DNA of 64,000 nucleotides from Caryophanales bacterium UBA1188 (GCA_002310135.1 DBYK01000001.1:403712-467711); one strand, 5' to 3'; positions 16,125 to 26,532 are shown, counted from the stretch's first letter. Notes: generated by a model not told the origin, from the letters alone. Translations and numbers: made by a program.

Positions 16125-17426
16125 CTATGCTAAAAAGCCAGCATATTTTTGTTCTTGAGCATCAGCTTTAATTTGACGCCATGTCTCAATAGCAACACCA
16201 ACAACGATCATCATAGATGTTCCGCCAACTTCGATTGATGATGAAGCACCAAGCATAGTTGCGAATGTTGGAAGTGATGCAATAACAACTAGATAGATAG
16301 CGCCAAATAAGGTAACGTTAAATATTGTTTTGGATAGATATTGCTCAGTTTCATATCCTGGACGATATCCAGGGATATATGCACCACGTTTTTGTAAATC
16401 TTCTGCAGTCTTCTGTGGATTGATTTGTAAGAATGTATAGAAAATTGAGAAGAAGAATATTAATAGTACATATATTACGTAACCTAAGATACTACTTGAT
16501 GAGAATATTTGATATAACCAATTATAAGCTGTTGGATTAGAATTATATAATCCTGCATAAGAGATTATAGTTAGAGGTATTCCCATTAATGTAGATGCGA
16601 AGATTACTGGGATAACTGATGCAGAGTTAAGTTTGATTGGAAATACTGATTCACTTGAGCCTCTAAATTTAGCAGCTCCAGGTCTATTAGAGTATTGTAT
16701 TTGAATCTTTCTTTGACTCGCTTCCATAAATACTATACCGATTATTACTGCGAAGAATAAGAGGAGCGAGAATGCTGCGCTTAAATATTTAGCGAATGCA
16801 ACATTTTGTCCTGATATATCGTTAATTAGTGATTTGATAGAACCAGGTAGAGAGATTATGATACCCATAGCGATTAATAGTGAAGTACCATTTCCAACAC
16901 CATATTGAGTGATTAGATCAGCAAACCAAATACAAAGTGCTGATCCAGCTGTTAAAGTTATAACTACTGCCATTAAACCTATAAATGAGGTTCTTTGATA
17001 CTGGAATATTTGGTCTTTCATACCAAATGTTGTTCCAATAGCTTGAATGAAAGCAACTATGATACCTAAATATCTTGTGAGTTGGCTTAATTTTTTACGA
17101 CCTTCTTCACCTTCTTCTTTCCATTCAGCTAATACTGGAATTATGTCCATTTCTAATAGTTCAACTATGATAGATGCGGTGATATAAGGTGAAACACCTA
17201 ATGCAATAATAGAATATGTTCTTAAACTGTCTCCTGTAAAAGAGTTAATAATACCAATAAATCCTTGAGCTTCATCAGATGAGAATAATTCAACACCCTT
17301 AACTGCTGGAATCATTGTGCAAATCTTGTATACTAGGAAGATTCCAAGTGTAAATAATATCTTGAGAGCAACTTCCTTAATCTTTTGTTGCTTTTCTTTG
17401 TTTTGGAAGACTTTTGTTTTTTCCAT
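16125..17426 (-). CDS. secY: Protein translocase subunit SecY
   Basis: 433 residues with about ten transmembrane helices; the channel of the Sec translocon in the cytoplasmic membrane. SecY hallmarks include LGVSPYITASIIVELLEM (plug/TM2 region, near residue 77), GVGNGTSLLIAMGI near residue 177, and the cytosolic loop KRGAYIPGYRPG near residue 346. ATG 17426 shares one base with the rplO stop (TAATG). SecE is encoded at 30403-30873. Confidence 0.98.
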   Translation of the reverse strand: MEKTKVFQNKEKQQKIKEVALKILFTLGIFLVYKICTMIPAVKGVELFSSDEAQGFIGIINSFTGDSLRTYSIIALGVSPYITASIIVELLEMDIIPVLAEWKEEGEEGRKKLSQLTRYLGIIVAFIQAIGTTFGMKDQIFQYQRTSFIGLMAVVITLTAGSALCIWFADLITQYGVGNGTSLLIAMGIIISLPGSIKSLINDISGQNVAFAKYLSAAFSLLLFFAVIIGIVFMEASQRKIQIQYSNRPGAAKFRGSSESVFPIKLNSASVIPVIFASTLMGIPLTIISYAGLYNSNPTAYNWLYQIFSSSSILGYVIYVLLIFFFSIFYTFLQINPQKTAEDLQKRGAYIPGYRPGYETEQYLSKTIFNVTLFGAIYLVVIASLPTFATMLGASSSIEVGGTSMMIVVGVAIETWRQIKADAQEQKYAGFLA

Positions 17427-17863
17427 TAGAGCACCTCAACTTTGCCTTGAGCGCCTTCTATTTTTGCTTTAGCATTGAGAGAAACTTTATCAACTTTTAC
17501 AGTTAAAGATTTTGTAATTTCACCATTTCCAAGCACTTTAACAAGTTTAGCATCCTTATCAATTAAGTTAGCTTTAATTAAAGCTTCTTTATCTACTAAT
17601 GAACCATTATCAAATACTTCGAGCTTAGAGAGATTAACAATTGCATATTCTTTTCTAAATACATGAGTGAATCCTCTCTTCGCAATTCTTTTATATAGTG
17701 GAGTTTGACCACCAGTGAAACCTAAACGAACTCCTCCACCAGCACGTGCTCCAGCACCTTTTTGACCTCTAGCTGAAGTCTTTCCATGTGAACCGTAGCC
17801 ACGTCCTAATATTTTTTTAGAATGGATACTACCATCTGTGTATTTTAAATTATCAAGACCCAT
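17426..17863 (-). CDS. rplO: 50S ribosomal protein L15
   Basis: 145 residues from ATG 17863, chosen because AGGAGG lies eight bases ahead and it starts MGLDNLKYTDGS; the frame extends ten codons further into rpmD without support. The glycine- and arginine-rich GRGYGSHGKTSARGQKGAGA near residue 20 is the L15 signature. It assembles late onto the large subunit. It overlaps secY by one base. Confidence 0.97.
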   Translation of the reverse strand: MGLDNLKYTDGSIHSKKILGRGYGSHGKTSARGQKGAGARAGGGVRLGFTGGQTPLYKRIAKRGFTHVFRKEYAIVNLSKLEVFDNGSLVDKEALIKANLIDKDAKLVKVLGNGEITKSLTVKVDKVSLNAKAKIEGAQGKVEVL

Positions 17864-17864
17864 A

Positions 17865-18050
17865 TTAAGCCTCCTTAATCTCTTCAACAGCAACTAGATG
17901 ACTAATAGTATTAATCATTCCTCTTACTTGTTTTGAGTCATTTTTTTCAACTGAACTATGAAGCTTGTGAAGTCCTAAAGCTTTTACAGTTGCAATTTGA
18001 TTTGGTTTTCTTGTAATAGGGCTCTTTATCAATGTAATTTTTAATTTCAT
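17865..18050 (-). CDS. rpmD: 50S ribosomal protein L30
   Basis: 61 residues: [35 protein letters not shown] and [14 protein letters not shown] match the single L30 domain. It shares its first base with the rpsE stop, and rplO follows one base past its own stop. Typical of Bacillota spc operons. Confidence 0.96.
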   Translation of the reverse strand: MKLKITLIKSPITRKPNQIATVKALGLHKLHSSVEKNDSKQVRGMINTISHLVAVEEIKEA

Positions 18051-18670
18051 TATCCGAGCACCTTCCTTACATCGATTCCTCTTACTTCAGCAACTTGATC
18101 AGCAGAACGTAAATTCTTTAATGCATCAAATGTAGCTCTAACTACATTTACTGGAGTATGAGAACCAAGTGATTTACTTAATACGTCTTCAATACCAGCG
18201 AGTTCCATAACGGCACGCACAGCACCACCAGCAGATACACCAGTACCAGGAACTGCAGGTTTTAATAAAACTGAACCAGCTCCATAGTGGCCTACTACTT
18301 GGTGAGGAATTGTAGTGCCATAAAGAGGAACTTTAACTAGATTCTTTTCAGCATCTTTAGCTGCTTTCTTGATTGCATCTGGTACTTCATGAGCTTTACC
18401 AGTACCAAATCCAACTAGACCTTTACCATCTCCAATAACAACTAAAGCATTGAAACGAAGTCTTCTACCACCCTTAACAACCTTAGTTATTCTTCCTACA
18501 GAGATTAACTTTTCTTGATAAGGTGATTCTTCTTCTTTTCTTTCTTCTCTTCTTCTTGGACGACGATCAGATGAAGTTCTTCTAGCTCCTTTAGCCTCTT
18601 GAGCTTGTTGTACTACTTCTTGTTCTTGAGCATTATCTTCAACTTGGATATCTAATTCTTTATCTTCCAT
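18050..18670 (-). CDS. rpsE: 30S ribosomal protein S5 with a charged N-terminal extension
   Basis: 206 residues from ATG 18670, supported by AGGAGG seven bases upstream. Residues ~50-206 are a normal S5: [36 protein letters not shown] and the [14 protein letters not shown] loop. Residues 1-~48 are a low-complexity extension, first acidic (Glu/Gln/Asp) and then basic ([15 protein letters not shown]), longer than the short tail of Bacillus S5. S5 shapes the mRNA entry site and decoding fidelity. It sits between rplR and rpmD. Confidence 0.96.
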   Translation of the reverse strand: MEDKELDIQVEDNAQEQEVVQQAQEAKGARRTSSDRRPRRREERKEEESPYQEKLISVGRITKVVKGGRRLRFNALVVIGDGKGLVGFGTGKAHEVPDAIKKAAKDAEKNLVKVPLYGTTIPHQVVGHYGAGSVLLKPAVPGTGVSAGGAVRAVMELAGIEDVLSKSLGSHTPVNVVRATFDALKNLRSADQVAEVRGIDVRKVLG

Positions 18671-18681
18671 TTTCAATCCTC

Positions 18682-19032
18682 CTAGAACTTTAATCCTGCT
18701 TCACGAGCAGCTTCAGCTAAAGCTTTTACTCTTCCATGATAGATATATCCACCACGGTCGAATACTACTTCACTAACACCAACTTTCTTGGCGTTTTCAG
18801 CAATCATCTTTCCTACTTCTTTAGCGGCTTCACAATTTGAACCATGTTCAAGTTTTAAACTTGATGCACTAGCAAGTGTAACGCCTTTAGTATCATCGAT
18901 GATTTGTGCATAAATATGCATATTAGAACGGAAAACATCTAATCTTGGACGTTCTGATGTTCCATTAACAGTTTTTCTTACGCGCGCATGTCTTTTAAGT
19001 CTTTGCGCATTGGAATCATAGATCTTAATCAT
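18682..19032 (-). CDS. rplR: 50S ribosomal protein L18
   Basis: 116 residues. [24 protein letters not shown] and the C-terminal [24 protein letters not shown] are diagnostic; L18 binds 5S rRNA. Normal length and place between rplF and rpsE. Confidence 0.97.
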   Translation of the reverse strand: MIKIYDSNAQRLKRHARVRKTVNGTSERPRLDVFRSNMHIYAQIIDDTKGVTLASASSLKLEHGSNCEAAKEVGKMIAENAKKVGVSEVVFDRGGYIYHGRVKALAEAAREAGLKF

Positions 19033-19033
19033 A

Positions 19034-19576
19034 TTACTTAGCTGTCTTTCCTTCCTTATGTCTTACTTTTTCGCCTTTATATCTGATACCTTTTCCATGA
19101 TATGGTTCAGGTTTTCTTATGCCTCTAATGTAGGCAGCGAATTCTCCAACAACTTGTTTGTTTGCGCCTATTACTACGCAATCTGTTTGAGTTGGGAGTT
19201 CAACAGTAATTCCTTCAGGTAGTGGAACTACTTTAGGGTTTGAATAACCAGCAATTACTGTTAATTCTCTTGGATTATTTAGGACAAATCTGTAACCTGT
19301 TCCTTTAATTTCAAGAGCTACTTTAAAGTTTTCATGAGCACCTACTATCATATTGTTTAGTAGAGCTCTTGCAGTTCCGTGATATACAGGACTGAATAGA
19401 GTTGGATGTTCTGGTAGACTAACGTGTACTTCGTTGTTTTCTACTGTTATTACAACATCATCTTTAAAAGTTTGTGTAAGTGTTCCTTTTGGTCCTTTAA
19501 CAGTTATAACGTTTCCGTTTTGTTCTACTGTTACGCCTTCTGGAATCACTATAGCTTTTTTACCTATACGACTCAT
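19034..19576 (-). CDS. rplF: 50S ribosomal protein L6
   Basis: 180 residues: [15 protein letters not shown] at the start, two repeated L6 folds, and the C-terminal [21 protein letters not shown] loop that contacts the sarcin-ricin region. Its stop is one base from the rplR start. Standard. Confidence 0.98.
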   Translation of the reverse strand: MSRIGKKAIVIPEGVTVEQNGNVITVKGPKGTLTQTFKDDVVITVENNEVHVSLPEHPTLFSPVYHGTARALLNNMIVGAHENFKVALEIKGTGYRFVLNNPRELTVIAGYSNPKVVPLPEGITVELPTQTDCVVIGANKQVVGEFAAYIRGIRKPEPYHGKGIRYKGEKVRHKEGKTAK

Positions 19577-19582
19577 AACTTT

Positions 19583-19984
19583 TTACCATATATAGGCGAT
19601 AACTTCGCCACCTATATTTTGTTTTCTCGCATCTTTATCAGCCATAATACCTTTAGATGTGGAAATGATTGCAACACCGAGACCATTAAGTACTTTAGGT
19701 AATTTCTCAGATTGTGCATAAACTCTTAAGCCAGGCTTAGAGATTCTCTTGAGTCCTTGGATAACTCTTTCATTATTAGATAAGTATTTAAGTGATACTT
19801 CTATTACATTGTGATGAGATTTTTCATCTCTTTTAACTTTGTAGTCTAGAATGTATCCTTCAACTCTCATAACTTCTAATATTTCAGTTTTTGTGCGTGA
19901 TAGAGGAACGATTACAGTCTTCATCTTCATCGCGTTTGCGTTTCTGATACGAGTTAACATATCAGCAATTGGATCAGTCATCAT
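19583..19984 (-). CDS. rpsH: 30S ribosomal protein S8
   Basis: 133 residues. [17 protein letters not shown] at the N terminus and the C-terminal [13 protein letters not shown] (16S rRNA-binding STSKG) identify S8. In other bacteria S8 represses the spc operon by binding its mRNA; no clear S8 site was identified here. The first of two adjacent ATGs is ten bases from AGGAGG. Confidence 0.97.
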   Translation of the reverse strand: MMTDPIADMLTRIRNANAMKMKTVIVPLSRTKTEILEVMRVEGYILDYKVKRDEKSHHNVIEVSLKYLSNNERVIQGLKRISKPGLRVYAQSEKLPKVLNGLGVAIISTSKGIMADKDARKQNIGGEVIAYIW

Positions 19985-19998
19985 ATATTACTTTCCTC

Positions 19999-20184
19999 CT
20001 ACCAACTTGATTTTCTTACTCCAGGGATTTTTCCTTCTGAAGCTAATTCTCTAAAACAAATACGACATAGATGGAACTTGCGATATACGGCATGTGGACG
20101 ACCACATCTTTCGCATCTTGTATAAACTCTTGTGGAGAACTTTTGAGGTCTCTTTGATCTTATAATTTGTGATGTTTTTGCCAT
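19999..20184 (-). CDS. rpsN: 30S ribosomal protein S14, type Z
   Basis: 61 residues with two zinc knuckles (CERC near residue 24 and CRIC near residue 40), the short zinc-binding form typical of Gram-positive spc operons. [16 protein letters not shown] at the start and the terminal [11 protein letters not shown] are family features. Confidence 0.97.
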   Translation of the reverse strand: MAKTSQIIRSKRPQKFSTRVYTRCERCGRPHAVYRKFHLCRICFRELASEGKIPGVRKSSW

Positions 20185-20186
20185 AA

Positions 20187-20744
20187 TTATTCACCCCTAT
20201 GTTGGAATGGAACACCAACAAGTTTTAATAGTTCATAACATTCAGCATCAGTTTTAGCTGTAGTTACGATAACTATATCCATGCCACGAACTTTAGTAAC
20301 CTTATCCAAATTAATTTCTGGGAAGATTATTTGTTCTTTAACACCTAATGTGTAATTTCCTCTACCATCAAAGGCTTTAGGAGAAACACCTCTAAAGTCT
20401 CTAACACGAGGAAGAGTAATTGAAACGAGCTTATCTAGGAATTCATACATTCTTTCGCCTCTTAATGTAACCTTAGCACCTATCTTCATTCCTTCACGAA
20501 GTTTGAAGTTAGCTATAGATTTCTTGGCGATAGTGATGATTGGTTTTTGACCAGTTATTTGAGTTAAATCACTAACTGCATCATCTAATAACTTAGAATT
20601 TTGGATAGAATCACCAACACCCATATTCACAACAATCTTAACAACTTTTGGACATTGCATAATTGTAGTGTAATTGAATTTCTTAATTAAAGCTGGTTGG
20701 ATTTCACTTAAATATCTTTCATGTAGTCTATTCATATTATTCAC
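20187..20744 (-). CDS. rplE: 50S ribosomal protein L5
   Basis: 185 residues. Family motifs [32 protein letters not shown] and [20 protein letters not shown] are present; L5 bridges 5S rRNA and P-site tRNA. ATG 20744 lies three bases after the rplX stop. Standard length and position. Confidence 0.98.
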   Translation of the reverse strand: MNNMNRLHERYLSEIQPALIKKFNYTTIMQCPKVVKIVVNMGVGDSIQNSKLLDDAVSDLTQITGQKPIITIAKKSIANFKLREGMKIGAKVTLRGERMYEFLDKLVSITLPRVRDFRGVSPKAFDGRGNYTLGVKEQIIFPEINLDKVTKVRGMDIVIVTTAKTDAECYELLKLVGVPFQHRGE

Positions 20745-20747
20745 CTA

Positions 20748-21095
20748 CTAATCCAACTCTTCGTTTGTCTTCTTAGAATAACGAACCTTCCTAGAAACAG
20801 TTGGAGCGTTTTTCTTCTTTGATTGTTGAGTTACAACTTTGTAACCAACACGAGTTCTAACCTTATCTTTTCCGACAACAAGCATAACATTTGAAGCGTG
20901 AATCTTAGCTGCTTTATCAACGATACCACCATCTGGATTTGAGTTAGATGGTTTTTCATGATGCTTGTTAACTTTTAGGTTTTCACCATCGAGGACTAAT
21001 TTGTTTTCTTTTTGAAGTACAGCGACAACTTTAGCTTTTTTGCCTTTATCTTGACCGCTGATGATTACAACTTCATCACCTTTTTTAAAGTTCAT
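20748..21095 (-). CDS. rplX: 50S ribosomal protein L24
   Basis: 115 residues. The KOW motif GDEVVIISGQDKGKKAKVV is at residues 6-24, followed by NKHHEKPSNSNPDGGI, typical of L24, an assembly initiator near the exit tunnel. The C terminus has ~12 extra charged residues beyond the Bacillus protein. Between rplN and rplE as expected. Confidence 0.96.
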   Translation of the reverse strand: MNFKKGDEVVIISGQDKGKKAKVVAVLQKENKLVLDGENLKVNKHHEKPSNSNPDGGIVDKAAKIHASNVMLVVGKDKVRTRVGYKVVTQQSKKKNAPTVSRKVRYSKKTNEELD

Positions 21096-21103
21096 AAGTC
21101 CTC

Positions 21104-21472
21104 CTATAATACCTCAGGAGCTAAAGATACGATCTTTGTGAATTCTTTTTCACGAAGTTCTCTAGCAACTGGTCCAAAAATACGAGTACCTTTAGGGTTC
21201 TTATCATTATCTACTATAACTGCAGCATTATCATCGAATTTGATTGATGAACCATCAGGTCTTTGAATACTTCTTTTTGTTCTAACGATAACTGCTTTAA
21301 CAATATCAGATTGTTTAACAGTACCATCACTAGATGCACTCTTAACAGTCGCAACGATGATATCACCAATGTGTGCGAATCTTCTATGAGTTCCACCTAA
21401 TACTTTAATACACATAATAGTTTTTGCACCGGAATTATCCGCAACTCTTAATCTTGAAAAAGTTTGAATCAT
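21104..21472 (-). CDS. rplN: 50S ribosomal protein L14
   Basis: 122 residues, the exact family length. [20 protein letters not shown] at the start and [26 protein letters not shown] at the end are canonical. L14 sits at the intersubunit face. Between rpsQ and rplX. Confidence 0.98.
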   Translation of the reverse strand: MIQTFSRLRVADNSGAKTIMCIKVLGGTHRRFAHIGDIIVATVKSASSDGTVKQSDIVKAVIVRTKRSIQRPDGSSIKFDDNAAVIVDNDKNPKGTRIFGPVARELREKEFTKIVSLAPEVL

Positions 21473-21481
21473 AGTTGCCTC

Positions 21482-21742
21482 CTATACAATAACTTTCTTT
21501 TCTAAGATTTTAACTAAACGATAACGCTTAGTTGCGCTTAGAGGACGAGTCTCCATGATTTCAACTTTATCGCCAACTTTAGCTTCATTGTTTTCATCAT
21601 GTGCTCTAAATTTCTTACTAGACATAACTCTCTTAGAATATAGAGGATGTTTTTTGTAAGTATCAACTTTTACAGTAATAGTCTTATCATTTGTATCACC
21701 AACAACGATACCAACGAAAGTTTTACGAGTATTTCTTTCCAT
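21482..21742 (-). CDS. rpsQ: 30S ribosomal protein S17
   Basis: 86 residues from ATG 21742, picked because AGGAGG lies seven bases ahead and it starts [11 protein letters not shown]; an upstream in-frame start would run into rpm[18 protein letters not shown] and [26 protein letters not shown] mark the S17 OB fold. Confidence 0.97.
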   Translation of the reverse strand: MERNTRKTFVGIVVGDTNDKTITVKVDTYKKHPLYSKRVMSSKKFRAHDENNEAKVGDKVEIMETRPLSATKRYRLVKILEKKVIV

Positions 21743-21752
21743 ACTTTTCCTC

Positions 21753-21950
21753 CTATTCCTCTCCTCTTCTCTCATTTAATACAGTTGAGAGACGAGCGAT
21801 AGTTTTTCTTGCTTTCTTTATGTCTGCAGTATTTTCAAACTGGCCTGTAGCTTGTTTGAAACGATAATTGAATAAGTCTTTCTTTAAATCTTTAATGTTT
21901 TTAACGATTTCTTCATTAGAGAGTTTTCTGATTTCTTCAATTCTCATCAT
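21753..21950 (-). CDS. rpmC: 50S ribosomal protein L29
   Basis: 65 residues, a helical hairpin: [32 protein letters not shown] and [17 protein letters not shown] match L29. GGGAGG lies ten bases before the first of two adjacent ATGs. Two bases separate it from rplP. Confidence 0.97.
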   Translation of the reverse strand: MMRIEEIRKLSNEEIVKNIKDLKKDLFNYRFKQATGQFENTADIKKARKTIARLSTVLNERRGEE

Positions 21951-21952
21951 AA

Positions 21953-22366
21953 TTATTCAACCTCCCTTTTAACCATCTTTGTTAGTACTGGGAGTTTTGC
22001 TGCGCCAAGACGGAATGCTTCTTTAGCCATTTCTTCAGAAACACCAGCTACTTCGAAAAGAATAACTCCTTCTTTTACAACAGCAACGTATCCTTCAACT
22101 GAACCTTTACCAGAACCCATACGAACTTCTAGAGGCTTCTTAGTTTTAGCTAGATGAGGGAAAACTTTAATCCATACTTTTCCTGTTCTATCTAAGTATC
22201 TTGTGATGGCAACTCTGGCAGCTTCAAGTTGACGAGCAGTAACCCATGCACCTTCTTTAGCAACTAGACCAAATTCTCCAAACGCAAGTTCAGTTCCACC
22301 TTTTGCATGGCCTTCATAAGAAAGTCTATGTGGACGACGATACTTAGTTCTTTTTGGCATTAACAT
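21953..22366 (-). CDS. rplP: 50S ribosomal protein L16
   Basis: 137 residues from ATG 22366, giving [19 protein letters not shown], which lines up with Bacillus L16 (MLLPKR...); GGAGG lies nine bases upstream. The frame also extends twelve codons upstream with no support. [20 protein letters not shown] near residue 77 is typical. The first 23 bases overlap the rpsC 3' end, so translation is likely coupled. Confidence 0.96.
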   Translation of the reverse strand: MLMPKRTKYRRPHRLSYEGHAKGGTELAFGEFGLVAKEGAWVTARQLEAARVAITRYLDRTGKVWIKVFPHLAKTKKPLEVRMGSGKGSVEGYVAVVKEGVILFEVAGVSEEMAKEAFRLGAAKLPVLTKMVKREVE

Positions 22367-23039
22367 GTCTTCTATCCTCCCTAGTATTTCTTTCGTCATC
22401 ATCAGGAGTTCCTTTTAACACTTCACCTTTATAGATCCATACTTTAACACCTAAAATACCATAAGTAGTATTAGCTTCAGTATGAGCATAGTCTATATTA
22501 GCTCTTAGAGTATGTAGTGGAACATTACCTTCAGAATAACCTTCGCTTCTTGCGATTTCAGCACCGGCAAGTCTTCCTGAAATTAATGTTTTGCATCCCT
22601 TAGCTCCAGCTTTTAGAGCTCTTGTGATAGCGAGTTTTTGAACTCTTCTAAATGATGCACGATTTTCAAGTTGTCTTGCGATACTATCAGCAACTAATGT
22701 TGCGTCTGTTTCAGGACGTCTTACTTCCTTAACATTAACGAATACTTGTTTAGAAGTTAATTTAGATAATTCTTCTACAGCTTCTTTCTTAATAGCGCCT
22801 TCTCTACCAATTACCATACCAGGTTTAGCAGTAAATAATGTAACGATGAGACGGTTCTTACTTCTTTCGATAACTACTTTAGCGATTGAAGCATTATAGA
22901 ATTTCTTATTAACGTATTTTCTAACTTTTAAATCTTCTTCGAGAAGGTTTGGAACTTCTTTATTGCTTGCATACCATCTAGCATCCCAATTCTTGTTGAT
23001 GCCAAGTCTTAAACCATTAGGATTAACTTTTTGTCCCAT
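22344..23039 (-). CDS. rpsC: 30S ribosomal protein S3
   Basis: 231 residues. [23 protein letters not shown] at the N terminus, the KH domain with [10 protein letters not shown] near residue 78, and the C-terminal VWIYKGEVL strand. S3 lines the mRNA entry channel. Standard place between rplV and rplP. Confidence 0.98.
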   Translation of the reverse strand: MGQKVNPNGLRLGINKNWDARWYASNKEVPNLLEEDLKVRKYVNKKFYNASIAKVVIERSKNRLIVTLFTAKPGMVIGREGAIKKEAVEELSKLTSKQVFVNVKEVRRPETDATLVADSIARQLENRASFRRVQKLAITRALKAGAKGCKTLISGRLAGAEIARSEGYSEGNVPLHTLRANIDYAHTEANTTYGILGVKVWIYKGEVLKGTPDDDERNTREDRRHVNAKKN

Positions 23040-23042
23040 AGA

Positions 23043-23378
23043 TTATTCCCTCTCTCCTAACACACAAACGATTGAACTAGTTCTCTTTAAGATTGCGAAG
23101 CCTTGTCCTTTAGCATGAGGTTGCATTCTCTTTAGAGTTGGTCCTTCATTTGCATAGATTTCTTTTACATAAAGCTTTTCAGAATTCATATTGAAATTGT
23201 TTTCTGCATTAGCTTTGCATGAATTTATAACCTTTAATATAGGTTTAGCTGCGCCACGATTAACGTTCTTTAAAATGGCTTCAGCTTCTTTGTAGTCTTT
23301 TCCTCTAACTAGGTCTAGAACTAATCTAACTTTACGAGGAGCAATTCTTATCATTGAAACACTTGCTTTAGCTTCCAT
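23043..23378 (-). CDS. rplV: 50S ribosomal protein L22
   Basis: 111 residues. IRIAPRKVRLVLDLVRGK near residue 10, AENNFNMNSEKLYVKEIYANEGP and the hairpin TLKRMQPHAKGQGFAILKRTS, which reaches the exit tunnel. Normal length and neighbours (rpsS, rpsC). Confidence 0.97.
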   Translation of the reverse strand: MEAKASVSMIRIAPRKVRLVLDLVRGKDYKEAEAILKNVNRGAAKPILKVINSCKANAENNFNMNSEKLYVKEIYANEGPTLKRMQPHAKGQGFAILKRTSSIVCVLGERE

Positions 23379-23389
23379 AACAAATCCTC

Positions 23390-23665
23390 CTATTTATTTC
23401 CTTTATCGCCAGAAGTGTGGCCTTTAAAGTTTCTTGTTAGAGCAAATTCTCCTAGTTTGTGTCCAACCATATCTTCAACTACGTATACAGGAACATGTTG
23501 TTTTCCGTTATATACTGCTATTGTAAGTCCTACAAACTCTGGGAAGATAGTAGAACGTCTTGACCATGTTTGGATAACTTTCTTTGCTTTAGAATTATGA
23601 GCTTCTTTAACTTTCTTCATTAAAGATTCGTCACAGAATGGACCTTTTTTAATTGATCTTGACAT
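23390..23665 (-). CDS. rpsS: 30S ribosomal protein S19
   Basis: 91 residues: [40 protein letters not shown] and [17 protein letters not shown] are canonical S19 motifs. It lies in the 30S head next to S13. Between rplB and rplV. Confidence 0.98.
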   Translation of the reverse strand: MSRSIKKGPFCDESLMKKVKEAHNSKAKKVIQTWSRRSTIFPEFVGLTIAVYNGKQHVPVYVVEDMVGHKLGEFALTRNFKGHTSGDKGNK

Positions 23666-23675
23666 ATCCTATCTC

Positions 23676-24509
23676 CTATTTAGCGTTCCTTCTCTTCATA
23701 ATGAACTTATTAGAAGGATTCTTCTTGCTTCTTGTCTTAACACCAAGAGCTTTTTTACCCCAAGGGGTTAGTGGTGCTTTATGTCCAATTGGTTGAGTAC
23801 CTTCACCACCACCGTGAGGGTGATCTACTGGGTTCATAACAGAACCACGAACAGTTGGACGAATACCATAATGTCTAGTTTTACCAGCTTTACCTACGTA
23901 AATTAGTGAACGTTCACCATTACATACTGTACCGATAGTAGCTCTACATGTATTTTTAAATCTTCTCATTTCACCACTAGAAAGTCTAATGATAACAAAG
24001 TCGCCATCTTTACCAAGTATTTGAGCGCTTGCACCAGCACTTCTAACTAGTTGTGCACCATGACCTGGATTTAATTCTAAGTTGTGAATGAATGTACCTA
24101 CTGGAATATTTCCTACTGGAAGAGCATTACCAGTTTTGATATCAACATCATTTCCAGAGATTACTTTATCTCCTACTTCTAATCCTTCAGGACGAATGAT
24201 ATATCTTTTTTCTCCATCTGGATATTGAATTAAAGAGATAAATGCAGTTCTAATTGGATCGTATTCGATAGTTTTTACAGTTCCTTCGATACCATCTTTA
24301 TTTCTCTTGAAATCGATGATTCTATATCTTTGTTTTTCTCCGCCACCTTGATGACGAACAGTGATTTTACCTTGGTTATTTCTACCACCCTTTTTCTTTA
24401 AGGCAACAGTTAATGATTTTTCTGGAACATTTGTAGTAATCTCTTTGTAGTCGAGAGCACTCATGTTTCTTGTGCCGTTAGTGATAGGCTTATATTTTCT
24501 AATTCCCAT
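23676..24509 (-). CDS. rplB: 50S ribosomal protein L2
   Basis: 277 residues. [42 protein letters not shown] and the C-terminal [13 protein letters not shown], whose conserved His lies by the peptidyl-transferase centre, are all present. Normal length; between rplW and rpsS. Confidence 0.99.
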   Translation of the reverse strand: MGIRKYKPITNGTRNMSALDYKEITTNVPEKSLTVALKKKGGRNNQGKITVRHQGGGEKQRYRIIDFKRNKDGIEGTVKTIEYDPIRTAFISLIQYPDGEKRYIIRPEGLEVGDKVISGNDVDIKTGNALPVGNIPVGTFIHNLELNPGHGAQLVRSAGASAQILGKDGDFVIIRLSSGEMRRFKNTCRATIGTVCNGERSLIYVGKAGKTRHYGIRPTVRGSVMNPVDHPHGGGEGTQPIGHKAPLTPWGKKALGVKTRSKKNPSNKFIMKRRNAK

Positions 24510-24517
24510 AATAATTC

Positions 24518-24799
24518 CTATTTAGCGTAGATATCAATCTTATCGCCTTCAGCTAGTGTAACCACTGCCTTTTGTTGAGCTGGTAGGAATCCAGTATATC
24601 TCCCTACTCTCTTACTCTTTGGAAGAGTGTTGATCATATTAACATCAGTAACATGAACTTTGAAAATTTCTTCGATAGCTTTTTTAACATCAATCTTAGT
24701 TGCTTTTTTAGAAACTTCGAATGTGTATTTACCTTTTTCAACAAGCTTCATACTCTTTTCAGTAATGATAGGCTTCTTTATAATTTCATAACTATTCAT
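24518..24799 (-). CDS. rplW: 50S ribosomal protein L23
   Basis: 93 residues: [22 protein letters not shown] and [20 protein letters not shown] are typical. L23 docks trigger factor and SRP at the tunnel exit. The start overlaps the rplD end by eight bases. Confidence 0.97.
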   Translation of the reverse strand: MNSYEIIKKPIITEKSMKLVEKGKYTFEVSKKATKIDVKKAIEEIFKVHVTDVNMINTLPKSKRVGRYTGFLPAQQKAVVTLAEGDKIDIYAK

Positions 24800-25421
24800 C
24801 TAATAAAGCCTCCTCAAAATATTTAACAACGTCTTTAGTGACTACTAAGCTATCAGCATTTAGTACATCATATACGCTTGTATGACTATCCATACATGCA
24901 GCTGCATAATATAGATTTCTAATAGATAACTCAAGATTTTCATTAACTTCATCGACAAGTACTAATACTTTTCCTAAAGCTTTAATGTTATCTAATACTT
25001 TTGCGAATTCTTTAGTCTTAGGTTCTTCAAGTTTTAATGAATCTAATACTATAAAGTTTCCAGTTTCTACTTTTTCAGATAAAGCAATTCTTAATGCTTG
25101 TCTTCTAACTTTTCTATTTACTGAGAAACTATAATCTCTTGGATGAAGTTCAAACACATGTCCACCACCTCTATATTGAGGAGCACGAATTGTACCTTGA
25201 CGAGCATGTCCAGTTCCTTTTTGTCTATAAGGCTTCTTTCCACCGCCTGATACATCGCTACGATTCTTAGTTTGGCTTGAACCGATTCTCATCGCAGCTC
25301 TTTGTGATTTAACTACATCATAAATAATTTGATCGTTCCATTCTTGATTGAATACTTTTTCGTTTAATTTAAGAGATGAAACAACTTCACCTTGCATATT
25401 TAACACATCGATTTTAGACAT
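24792..25421 (-). CDS. rplD: 50S ribosomal protein L4
   Basis: 209 residues. The tunnel loop region KPYRQKGTGHARQGTIRAPQ near residue 65 with GGGHVFELHPRDYSF is diagnostic. In enterobacteria L4 also represses the S10 operon; that mechanism is not established for this lineage. Between rplC and rplW. Confidence 0.98.
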   Translation of the reverse strand: MSKIDVLNMQGEVVSSLKLNEKVFNQEWNDQIIYDVVKSQRAAMRIGSSQTKNRSDVSGGGKKPYRQKGTGHARQGTIRAPQYRGGGHVFELHPRDYSFSVNRKVRRQALRIALSEKVETGNFIVLDSLKLEEPKTKEFAKVLDNIKALGKVLVLVDEVNENLELSIRNLYYAAACMDSHTSVYDVLNADSLVVTKDVVKYFEEALLDE

Positions 25422-25433
25422 ATTTCAAGTCTC

Positions 25434-26066
25434 CTATACAGTCTTCTTTAAAGAAGCTTTAACGAATACTAATCCTTTCTTAGGTCCAGGAACGTTTCCT
25501 TTAACGAGAATTAAGTTCTTTTCAGGAATTACATCAACAACTGATAAATTTTGAACTGTTCTCTTCCAAGCACCCATATGTGAAGGTAATCTTTTACCTT
25601 TGAATACGCGGTTTGGAGCTATAGCACCCATTGAACCGATTCCTCTATGATATTTTGAACCATGTCCCATAGGTCCTCTATGTTGGTTGTTTAATTTGAT
25701 TGGACCAGCATATCCTTTACCAATTGCTGTACCGCTAGCATCTACGAAATCACCAGCTTTGAACATATCAACATTAACTACATCACCAACATTTAATGTT
25801 ATATCTTTACATCTAACTTCAGAGATACATCTTTTTGGTTCTGAGTTAGCTTTCTTGCAGTGAGCTACAACTGCTTTAGTAGAATTTGCTTCTTTAATAG
25901 TTTCAAATCCTAATTGATAAGCAGAATATCCGTCATTTTCTTTTGTTTTAATTTGTAAAACGGTATTTCCACCTTTTGCTTCTAGTACTGTTACAGGTAC
26001 TAATAATCCTTTTTCGTTGAACACTTGTGTCATTCCAACTTTTCTTGTAAGTATTGCATTTCTCAT
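25434..26066 (-). CDS. rplC: 50S ribosomal protein L3
   Basis: 210 residues. AILTRKVGMTQVFNEKGLLVPVTV at the N terminus, the loop HRGPMGHGSKYHRGIGSMG near residue 127 and the motif KGKRLPSHMGAWKRTVQNL. L3 starts 50S assembly. Between rpsJ and rplD. Confidence 0.98.
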   Translation of the reverse strand: MRNAILTRKVGMTQVFNEKGLLVPVTVLEAKGGNTVLQIKTKENDGYSAYQLGFETIKEANSTKAVVAHCKKANSEPKRCISEVRCKDITLNVGDVVNVDMFKAGDFVDASGTAIGKGYAGPIKLNNQHRGPMGHGSKYHRGIGSMGAIAPNRVFKGKRLPSHMGAWKRTVQNLSVVDVIPEKNLILVKGNVPGPKKGLVFVKASLKKTV

Positions 26067-26074
26067 ATAATCAC

Positions 26075-26383
26075 CTACTTAAGTTGAATATCAACACCGC
26101 TTGGAAGGTCTAATCTCATTAATGCATCAATAGTTGCTTGAGTTGGTCTAATGATGTCGATTAGTCTCTTGTGTGTTCTTCTTTCAAATTGTTCTCTTGA
26201 ATCCTTATTGACATGTGGACTTCTAAGTACTGTGAAGACTTCCTTGTCAGTAGGTAGTGGGATAGGACCAGCAACCTTTGTGCCAGTTCTACTAGCTGCA
26301 TCAACGATACGTTTTGCAGATTGATCTAATAACTTTGCGTCATAAGATTTTAGCTTAATTCTAATTGTTTTTCTTGCTACCAT
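26075..26383 (-). CDS. rpsJ: 30S ribosomal protein S10
   Basis: 102 residues; first gene of the S10-spc-alpha superoperon. [50 protein letters not shown] and the [12 protein letters not shown] segment match S10/NusE, which also works in transcription antitermination with NusB. AAGGAG precedes ATG 26383. About 110 bases of untranslated leader lie upstream. Confidence 0.98.
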   Translation of the reverse strand: MVARKTIRIKLKSYDAKLLDQSAKRIVDAASRTGTKVAGPIPLPTDKEVFTVLRSPHVNKDSREQFERRTHKRLIDIIRPTQATIDALMRLDLPSGVDIQLK

Positions 26384-26497
26384 GTGTTGCTCCTTTCTAA
26401 ATTCTATAGTATTTTATCTGAGAGTTCCCTGCTCACTATGACAACACCATCTAGTGTAGCAGCAACATCTCAATATTTATGCATGCATTCGCACGCG
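26384..26497 (-). promoter_or_regulatory. Structured 5' leader of the S10 superoperon
   Basis: The ~114-base leader between promoter and rpsJ can fold: CTGCT and AGCAG enclose an inner ACAC/GTGT hairpin (TACACTAGATGGTGTT), just upstream of the Shine-Dalgarno region. There is no obvious U-run, so any control would act on translation or RNA stability. I do not recognise a specific Rfam leader. Confidence 0.35.
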
Positions 26498-26503
26498 AAA
26501 TAT

Positions 26504-26532
26504 ATTATATATTCTATATATAGAAATGTCAA
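26504..26532 (-). promoter_or_regulatory. Consensus promoter of the S10-spc-alpha superoperon
   Basis: Minus strand: -35 TTGACA (26532-26527), exactly 17 bases, -10 TATAAT (26509-26504). Both hexamers are perfect matches to the housekeeping sigma consensus, fitting the very high expression needed for about 29 downstream genes. Confidence 0.92.
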
